Assembly (NCBI GenBank): GCA_050247075.1
Contig: JBFWUW010000045.1
Location: 1-57,429, forward strand
Origin: JBFWUW01 sp050247075
Lineage (GTDB): Bacteria > Planctomycetota > Planctomycetia > Pirellulales > JBFWUW01
Reading direction: 5' to 3'
DNA: 57,429 bases
The position numbers and the translations under genes were made by a program. Below the pieces are notes generated by a model, which worked only from the letters and a program-made list of their open reading frames with translations, did no database searches and had not been told where the DNA came from. Below are positions 51,537 to 57,429 of this stretch, in pieces (position 1 is the stretch's first letter; the number at the start of each line of letters is the position of its first letter).

Positions 51537-53249
51537 CTACCGCGGGTTGATGGTCGTCTTTTGCTCGGCGTCGATCGGCTGTTCCGAACCGCGGCTATCG
51601 ACCCGGGCCTTGAAGACCACGTCACCCGGCTTGTCTGCCTGTACCCGGACGACCCACACTTCCGACTTGTTCGGGGCAAGCTCCGGCAGCGGTACAAAGC
51701 GGTAGTTGGGCGGGTTGATGGCCACGAATTGGCGGAAGCCCTCCGGACCCATCGTGCCCAGCGGCACCAATGTCATCCCTTGGGGAACGGTGAACGAAAC
51801 CACGACTTGCCGGTCGATAGCCGGTCCCAGATTAGTGACCTTGATTTCGTAGGCTTGTTCCTTGCCCAGGTCGATAGGGTCATTGAAATCGCGAACGACG
51901 ACCGACAGTTCCGTGCGCGGCATTTCCAGCCGCACGCACGATTCGCTCTCGTCGCTGACTTTTTCGTTGCAAGTCACCGTCGCCAGGCCACAAGCGCGGG
52001 CGATCTGCTCTTCGCCGCGGCATTGCACCCGCAGCCGCAGGGCCTTGCCAGGTTGAATGGACGGGTAGTTCCAGAACAGGCGGCCGGTCGCATCGACCGT
52101 GTGGCCGGCATCGGCCTTGGTAGGAACCAAAGCCCGGTCGAACGCGGTGGCGATATTGACGTTGGTCAGCGGTACCGTGCCATTGTTGGTTACATCGACA
52201 AAGAACTCGGCGATTCCCCCGACGAAGGCCGAAACCGGCCCCTGCAGGCTCACCTTCACCGATGGTTCGCCCGTTGGTTCAACGGGTACGGCAGCAGGCG
52301 GGCGAGGGTTTGCAGGCGTGGATGGGGTCGAGGGACGGACGGGCGCAGTGCCACGTTTGACCGCCAGGATGCAGCCTTGCGCCGTTTCGCGCAGGCCTCC
52401 CGCGCCGGTCAGTTCAACTTCGTTACATAACGTGCCAGTGCGGGTGACTTCAAAGGTGATGCCGATCGTCCGCGACTGGCCCGGCGAAAGCGGGTCGATG
52501 TCGTTCAGCAGGGCTTGTTCGCCGCTGGCATGCGTTAGGCCATCGTCGAAGCGGGCGATGACTTTCAGGTCGGTGGCCGGCAGGTTGCCGCTGTTTTCGG
52601 CCGTGATTTCAAACGTGACGTTGTCGCCCACGACGGCCTCTTTCGGGCCGTTGACTCGCAGTTGCACGCTGGGAGAGGCAACGTTGGTAGTAACGCAATT
52701 GCTGGCCGTCACGCCATCGGCGGCGGTAGCGGAAGGGCACTGCTGGATCTGGCCGGCTTGCTCGACCCGCAGGTTAGCATCGATGGTGGTGGAGCGTCCC
52801 GCGGGGAGTTCATCCAAACGCCATTTCAGCGTCGTTGCCTGGGGATCCTCGGGGCCGGGTTGACTTCCCACGAACGACAACGAAGCGGGAATTTGATGCG
52901 TGACAACCACATCCTTGGCCGGGGAGCCGCCAACATTGGTGACTTCGATTCGCAAGGCCATCAGCGCGCCGACAGCGGCGTCCGCCGGAGCCGTGGCCCG
53001 AATTCGCAAAGCAGGCGCACCGGCGGCCGCCGGTTGGCTGGGGCCGGAAAACAAGGGATCGGCCTGGGGCTGCAATCCGCCCGTACCGGGCTGCGCGATG
53101 GCGGTGCCGCCGGGCTGAGTCAACCCGCCGCCGGGCGCTTGCACGCATGGGTGAGGTGCCGGCGGATAAGTAAGGCAGCCGCTGACGGCCAATGCGCAGA
53201 CCGCAATCGACGACCAGAACTGGATCGTTGGTTTGCGGTGATGGGACAT
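51537..53249 (-). CDS. Lipoprotein with repeated DUF11 (Ig-like) domains
   Basis: 570 residues. The lipobox (VSGC, Cys about 25) gives a lipoprotein. After a Gly/Pro-rich linker, four DUF11-type beta domains follow at about 80-190, 195-300, 325-440 and 445-560. Each has the pattern G-x-x-x-x-x-x-V-T-N-x-G-x-x-P (for example RIEVTNVGGSPAKDVVV and FFVDVTNNGTVPLTNVNIA). Such proteins are common surface or periplasmic structural components in planctomycetes. No partner gene is adjacent. Confidence 0.85.
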   Translation of the reverse strand: MSHHRKPTIQFWSSIAVCALAVSGCLTYPPAPHPCVQAPGGGLTQPGGTAIAQPGTGGLQPQADPLFSGPSQPAAAGAPALRIRATAPADAAVGALMALRIEVTNVGGSPAKDVVVTHQIPASLSFVGSQPGPEDPQATTLKWRLDELPAGRSTTIDANLRVEQAGQIQQCPSATAADGVTASNCVTTNVASPSVQLRVNGPKEAVVGDNVTFEITAENSGNLPATDLKVIARFDDGLTHASGEQALLNDIDPLSPGQSRTIGITFEVTRTGTLCNEVELTGAGGLRETAQGCILAVKRGTAPVRPSTPSTPANPRPPAAVPVEPTGEPSVKVSLQGPVSAFVGGIAEFFVDVTNNGTVPLTNVNIATAFDRALVPTKADAGHTVDATGRLFWNYPSIQPGKALRLRVQCRGEEQIARACGLATVTCNEKVSDESESCVRLEMPRTELSVVVRDFNDPIDLGKEQAYEIKVTNLGPAIDRQVVVSFTVPQGMTLVPLGTMGPEGFRQFVAINPPNYRFVPLPELAPNKSEVWVVRVQADKPGDVVFKARVDSRGSEQPIDAEQKTTINPR

Positions 53250-53469
53250 TGCACGATCGCCAGAGTGCGGTAGCCTCGCGACGGCAGACGTTCGTCTGGC
53301 ACTCGCCGCGGGGCGGGCTGCTTTTCCATGGTTATTTTACGCCTATGGAAAGGCTAGCACGCGATTTGGCAACGTGTTGACGAAATCCGACGGGAAACGA
53401 TGTGGAATGTCCACCCGCCGGAATAATTGGTGAAACTGACAGTCAAGGCTATCGCTGGCACGTTCGCTA

Positions 53470-54414
53470 TCAGCGGTACTTTCCGAAGAGTCCCGTGCCG
53501 TACCAGATGCCGTTGCCGCCTCGTTTGATGTCAAAAGCGAACAATCCATGACGGGACCGGACGGCGCTCCAATGCCCATCGGATTGCCGCCAGCTATTTA
53601 CACACTCGTGAGCAGCGGTCAGCATGTCCTGGCCTGGCCAGCTTTCGGCCACGACTTCTTGCGCCAGCAACCCGCCCGGCAGCGTGGCATTGATCATCTG
53701 GAATCGTGAGTCCCAATTATGGTGGCCTTGCAGATTAATGGACGCTTGATGGTTGGAGTGGCTTTCCGCCTGGCCAGCCAGATTGTGGCTGAAAGTCCCC
53801 CAGGCGCTGGCAGGTGCCTCGGGGTGTACCCGCACCGCATAGACCATCGTGCGCTGGGTCAGCGTGCCATGAGGAAGCCCCAAGATGACCGACAAATGCC
53901 GAGGTCCGTAATACGTACCCGATGGAAAAGGAAAAGCACTCACCACCTGCCCGTAGAGCCGCGTGTTGCGGCTTTCCAGATCGATGACCGCAATGCCTGG
54001 CTGGCCATGCATCTCGGCAAACGCGGTGTGGCTAAGCAGAGTTTGGTTGGCCTTGGCCCCTGGTTGACGAGCGTTGGCCGGAATTTTCAGCCACACGAAT
54101 TTGCCGGCAAAGGGTTGGAGAACGGATGGGGCCAGCGATTGGCTCTCAAAATTGGCCCTGGCGGATCCTAGGGAAGTGGGCTGAAAGTAGATGAACAACA
54201 TCTTGCCCCCCTTCCAAGCTTCGTTCCAAGCCTGACTGTAGTCCTGGTGCCACTTGATGCTGGACTTCGCGGGAGGCACCGCCTTCGCCTTGGCCGGCCC
54301 TGCAACTTTGGGCTTGGCTGGTTCCGCTGCGTAAGCGGTCTGCAATGAAATACAGGCGACCATCAGCATCGGAAGCAAAAAGCAGGAAAAGTGCTGGCGA
54401 CTATTCATTTCCAA
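53470..54414 (-). CDS. Secreted thioredoxin-like plus CAP-like protein
   Basis: 314 residues with a signal peptide (about 1-29). An Ala/Lys/Pro linker precedes a thioredoxin-like domain (about 53-170, WKGGKMLFIYF, MHGQPGIAVIDL) without a CxxC motif. The C-terminal ~105 residues (HSNHQASINLQGHHNW, AQEVVAESW, SWRQSDGHWSAV, GNGIWYGTGLFG) resemble the CAP/SCP fold, including its E-x-x-A-E and G-H-W blocks. The combination is unusual. No enzymatic role can be assigned. Confidence 0.65.
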   Translation of the reverse strand: MEMNSRQHFSCFLLPMLMVACISLQTAYAAEPAKPKVAGPAKAKAVPPAKSSIKWHQDYSQAWNEAWKGGKMLFIYFQPTSLGSARANFESQSLAPSVLQPFAGKFVWLKIPANARQPGAKANQTLLSHTAFAEMHGQPGIAVIDLESRNTRLYGQVVSAFPFPSGTYYGPRHLSVILGLPHGTLTQRTMVYAVRVHPEAPASAWGTFSHNLAGQAESHSNHQASINLQGHHNWDSRFQMINATLPGGLLAQEVVAESWPGQDMLTAAHECVNSWRQSDGHWSAVRSRHGLFAFDIKRGGNGIWYGTGLFGKYR

Positions 54415-54901
54415 CAGTTCCTTTCAAAAAAGTTGCGGGGATGAATAATTGATTTGGTGGCCCCCAAGGATCCTGTAATTCCAGCCGTCGATCGCCCCAG
54501 TAACGGCTCGTTGCCATGCAGCCGCGAGGGCCACGGTGTGCCCGCAAGACGCTAGCATCTACCAGGAAACTGGCATCTCGTCAACCGACTGGGAGATGCG
54601 GAGCTTATGGGGGGCTTGTGCATTTTGTATGGAATGGTAGCCTTTTGACGACTGCGCTAAGCATTCGCGCATCAGAACAATCGCCGAAAGCCTGCCCGCA
54701 TCGGAATGCGAGGCAGAAACTCAATCGGAAGTTACACTTAAAGAAGTTTCGTGCGCCTCATCAACTGGCATGATGTTGGCATCTGCTACTCCAGTAGTCC
54801 GCCAAAGGCCGGCTTGATGTAGATGGCATTACGAAACACCAACGAGTGAGCGAGCCGAGAAGTTGCTTTTTGGCCAGTCATCGCACTGTGAGGATTAAAA
54901 C
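54415..54901. other. Intergenic region, about 490 bp, no gene recognised
   Basis: The region separates the divergent thioredoxin/CAP gene and the next large gene. It holds no supported gene, no hairpin-repeat copy and no recognisable RNA. Promoters for both neighbours must be here or nearby, but none was clear enough to call. Confidence 0.5.
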
Positions 54902-57055
54902 ATGAGGCGGCCACTTGCCACGCTTGTGCTTTTTGTCGGTGTCGCCACGGCTGCTCTCAGCGTGGGACAGGCGGCCAAGGCCGCGGAACTCGACTCGTTA
55001 ACTTCGGCACTGGCTGAGGTAGATCAGTTGCTCGAAAGGGCATCAAACGGCAAGGAATGGCGCAGCTATCTGCTACTAGATCAGTTACGCACCGATCCAA
55101 ATGGTCCGATTCGTTCGGACAATCTCGAAGCCGGCAGCGTTAAGCGCGTCGTGCAGCGTTTGCAAGCTGATTCTCCGTACCTGGAGCGCCCCGAATTCAT
55201 TGGTTTGCGGAAGAAGCTGGAACTGGCGCTGGCCGACGACGATGCCGCGCCTTCATTGCCAGCGGCCGCGGGTGGCAACCAAGATTCATCCGATGAAACA
55301 TTCGTCAAACCAAATGACGGAGAACTTGCCGCGGCGGAAGGCAACTTGCAGGCGGCCTTTGCGGATCTGGAAAAATATCTCGACAAGATCGGAAAAAAGG
55401 GCGAGGGCTGGGTCCGCTATCTGGAAGATGCCGGTGTTCACAAGCAACGGCTGTCTGACTTAGAAGATAACTCGTGGCGAATCTGGTCCAAGAAGCTTCT
55501 GGCCGATAAGCAAGGAAATTTGATCGGCGTGCCGGAATTCGTCAACTTGCGAAAAGCCGTGGCGAAGTATGGCCCCTTGCGACTGGCCAGCCTGGACGAA
55601 ACCGCGAATGAGTACCCCGCGCGGCTTGCCAGGCTGCGGCAGGCCTTGGCGCAACATGATGGACCGGCCGCCGATCGTGATGAAGCCGAACGAATTGTTC
55701 GCCAAGAATACAAGTGGCTGGCCGACCGCCACCAGGCCGCCGGGCTATTGGCGGAGATTCGCCAAAAATGGTTCAACCCCAATCTGTACGTTCTGGCATC
55801 GGAGTACGTGATATCATCGGGGGCCGAACGTCAAACCGTCGAGCCGACGTACATCCATGAGAATATTTTGGGGACAGACGTACGCGGTTCCGGCATTACG
55901 CAAGGCTCAACGCGCATTTCGCTGGTGCCAAACAAGCAGCAGGCGACGTTTGACATGCTTACGACCGGCGTTACCAACGCCAGCACGGTGGGACGCAACG
56001 GCACCGCCACGATCCTGAGCCACAGCACTACTTCCTTTCAGGCCACAAAGCGGGTCTATGCCACGCCCAACGGGCTAAGTTCCACGCTCGCCCAGGTCCT
56101 TGTTAACACGAATAGCAATCCTTACAGCGTTTCCTCGGGAAGGGGCCACGGCGGAATCATCACCCGGATTGCCGATCGGGTGGCCTGGGACCGGGTGGGG
56201 CAATCCAAGGCCGCGGCCGAGGCCGAGAGCACTCGCCGTTCGCAATACAAGATTCAAAACCGCATCGAGCAAGAGACGGCGAACCGGCTGGCCGATGGCA
56301 ACCGCCGCCTCGGCCAGCGATACCGCTATCCCATGCTGGAGGGTGATACCTATCCGGCCATCTATCGGTACAGCACCACCACCCATTACGCCCAGATGAC
56401 CCAGTTGCAGGCCCGCGGGGATGAGCTGGGCGCGCCAACAAAAGCACCCCCTGTCCGATCCGCGTTCGATTTTGCCATGCTGATTCACGAGTCGCTGTTG
56501 GAGAATTACTACCGTGAAAAATACGCGGGCGAAATCAAGGAACAACGCGAGTTGCGCAGCGATTTCGCCAAGTTGTTGAGCGAAGAGGAACTCAAGGCAC
56601 GGTTTCCAGGCGATGACGGAAATGGCAGCGGCGACAATACCATTCTGTTTGACAATGAACTGCCACTGTCCGTGCGGTTTAGCGATGGCGGTTACACAGT
56701 GACGATCAATGCCCAGGAGTTCAAACTAGGCGAGGCCGGGAATGCACCCGAATCTTCGGCCCAGATCATCGCTGACTACGAGTTTCAGCTTGATGAAAAA
56801 GGATTTGTCGTCGCTCGAAGAACCGGACTGCGATATGAAATTCAACAACGCAATGAAGGAATTCGCGATAAGTTGCTGAAGTCCTTGTCCAAGAGCGGCG
56901 AGCAAATGTTCAAAGAGACTGAACAACTCGACCCGCTCGAGCTGTCGGGCAATTTCAAGAAGGCCGGCAAACTGCGGATGACCTATCGCCACGTGGCTAA
57001 CGGCTGGTTGGTCATGGCCTGGATTCGGCCAGCCTATTTCAAACCGCAGCCGTAG
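54902..57055 (+). CDS. Large secreted planctomycete protein with N-terminal duplication, unknown
   Basis: 717 residues with a signal peptide (about 1-28). Two related helical segments occur at about 35-115 and 150-225; both end in a PEF-x-x-LRK pattern (RPEFIGLRKKLELAL and VPEFVNLRKAVAKYG), a tandem duplication. A beta-rich middle (about 300-400) has ILGTDVRGSGITQGSTRISL. The C-terminal ~200 residues include a PLSVRFSDGGYTVTINAQEF strand pair. Similar architecture is common among uncharacterised planctomycete exported proteins. No catalytic motif was seen. Confidence 0.75.
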   Translation: MRRPLATLVLFVGVATAALSVGQAAKAAELDSLTSALAEVDQLLERASNGKEWRSYLLLDQLRTDPNGPIRSDNLEAGSVKRVVQRLQADSPYLERPEFIGLRKKLELALADDDAAPSLPAAAGGNQDSSDETFVKPNDGELAAAEGNLQAAFADLEKYLDKIGKKGEGWVRYLEDAGVHKQRLSDLEDNSWRIWSKKLLADKQGNLIGVPEFVNLRKAVAKYGPLRLASLDETANEYPARLARLRQALAQHDGPAADRDEAERIVRQEYKWLADRHQAAGLLAEIRQKWFNPNLYVLASEYVISSGAERQTVEPTYIHENILGTDVRGSGITQGSTRISLVPNKQQATFDMLTTGVTNASTVGRNGTATILSHSTTSFQATKRVYATPNGLSSTLAQVLVNTNSNPYSVSSGRGHGGIITRIADRVAWDRVGQSKAAAEAESTRRSQYKIQNRIEQETANRLADGNRRLGQRYRYPMLEGDTYPAIYRYSTTTHYAQMTQLQARGDELGAPTKAPPVRSAFDFAMLIHESLLENYYREKYAGEIKEQRELRSDFAKLLSEEELKARFPGDDGNGSGDNTILFDNELPLSVRFSDGGYTVTINAQEFKLGEAGNAPESSAQIIADYEFQLDEKGFVVARRTGLRYEIQQRNEGIRDKLLKSLSKSGEQMFKETEQLDPLELSGNFKKAGKLRMTYRHVANGWLVMAWIRPAYFKPQP

Positions 57056-57225
57056 TGACGAATGTGATCGGCTGTTGTTGAGTAGCATCGCGCAAGCCTT
57101 GTTGCAAAGACAGTGTGTTGGCGTGTGCTCGCCAAACGGCTATTCTATTGGCAGTTGCCGCGAGGCCACGGGTTGTGGGCGATGGGGCCGCGCCCTTTGA
57201 ACGGATTGACCGGGGGACTGCCTTA

Positions 57226-57429
57226 ATGACTCGCTACGTAGATATCACCTTCGACTGCTTGCCGCTGCGCAGTATTGGCCGGCTCGATGTGCCCATCGAT
57301 GCCTCGCCCCGTTATCGGGCACGTTGCGAACGCCTGCTCAAGGCCATTGAACAGCATGGTTCGTTCAACACCTACTACCTCTACAACGCCCAATGCACGT
57401 TTCACCTGACCAACGACGACCAAGTAGAT
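57226..57429 (+). CDS. 5' part of an uncharacterised protein, cut by the window end
   Basis: 68 codons from ATG 57226 without a stop: MTRYVDITFDCLPLRSIGRL, then an Arg-rich helix and SFNTYYLYNAQCTFHLTND. GGGG lies about 9 bases upstream. No signal peptide or recognised domain in the visible part. It follows the large secreted protein after 170 bp. Confidence 0.6.
   Translation, partial: MTRYVDITFDCLPLRSIGRLDVPIDASPRYRARCERLLKAIEQHGSFNTYYLYNAQCTFHLTNDDQVD

Noticed and set aside
54516..54773. 85-codon plus-strand reading frame in the 54.4-54.9 kb gap
   Set aside because: No ribosome binding site, no motif, and a composition typical of chance frames.

Overview
The window reads as a chromosomal segment of a high-G+C planctomycete, most likely of the Pirellulales type. 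The evidence is gene content: the DUF1501 and DUF1549/DUF1553 secreted pair, DUF1080 proteins, a giant propeller-HEAT-cytochrome c dehydrogenase-like protein, a secreted ThuA protein, FwdA/FwdB-like C1-transfer genes, a DUF11-repeat lipoprotein, and above all a bacterial microcompartment (BMC) locus of the kind known from Planctomycetes and Verrucomicrobia. No rRNA, tRNA, CRISPR array, transposase, integrase or phage gene was recognised.

Layout. 1-8.4 kb: end of a DUF1080 gene, a secreted beta-helix protein, the DUF1549/DUF1501 pair, an orphan multi-pass membrane protein and a membrane-anchored HEAT protein. 8.4-13.9 kb: a small basic protein and a translationally coupled trio (FwdD-like molybdopterin-binding protein, SGNH hydrolase, propeller-HEAT-cytochrome protein). 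14-16.4 kb: acyltransferase-like, AhpD-like and membrane proteins. 16.5-26.6 kb: the BMC operon on the minus strand. 26.7-33.7 kb: GNAT protein, a frameshifted glycosidase-like gene, FwdA and FwdB homologues, an Uma2 remnant, peroxiredoxin and an SDR enzyme. 33.8-36.6 kb: a STAS protein coupled to a GspE/PilB-type ATPase, plus two small unknown genes. 37-42.2 kb: a small membrane protein, miaB and glnE. 42.3-57.4 kb: alkaline phosphatase, esterase, ThuA, NUDIX, ComEA-like, DUF1080, HAD and purB genes, an alpha/beta hydrolase, a LigD-phosphoesterase-like protein, a DUF11 lipoprotein, a thioredoxin-like plus CAP-like protein, a large secreted protein and the start of one more gene.

The BMC operon is the centre of the window. 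In transcription order it has a DeoR regulator, PduL, two hexameric shell proteins, acetate kinase, a pentameric shell protein, CoA-acylating aldehyde dehydrogenase, a second pentamer protein, an RpiB-like protein, a third pentamer protein, a class II aldolase, an MDH/LDH-family dehydrogenase and a predicted class I aldolase-like protein with a Cys-rich tail. By analogy with the known planctomycetal organelle, the core path cleaves L-fuculose-1-P or L-rhamnulose-1-P to DHAP and lactaldehyde. Lactaldehyde then becomes lactyl-CoA, lactyl-phosphate and lactate with ATP, and the dehydrogenase recycles NAD. Five proteins carry terminal amphipathic helices that look like encapsulation peptides. Two of them, the RpiB-like and the class I aldolase-like proteins, have no settled role that I know of and are the best candidates for undescribed biology. 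A good sigma70-like promoter lies directly upstream of the regulator.

Intergenic DNA carries two dispersed repeat families. One is a short hairpin with a TCC/GGA loop whose arms vary in a compensated way (nine clear copies). The other is an A-rich ATCCAAAATC-type leader that abuts several start codons, mainly in and beside the BMC operon.
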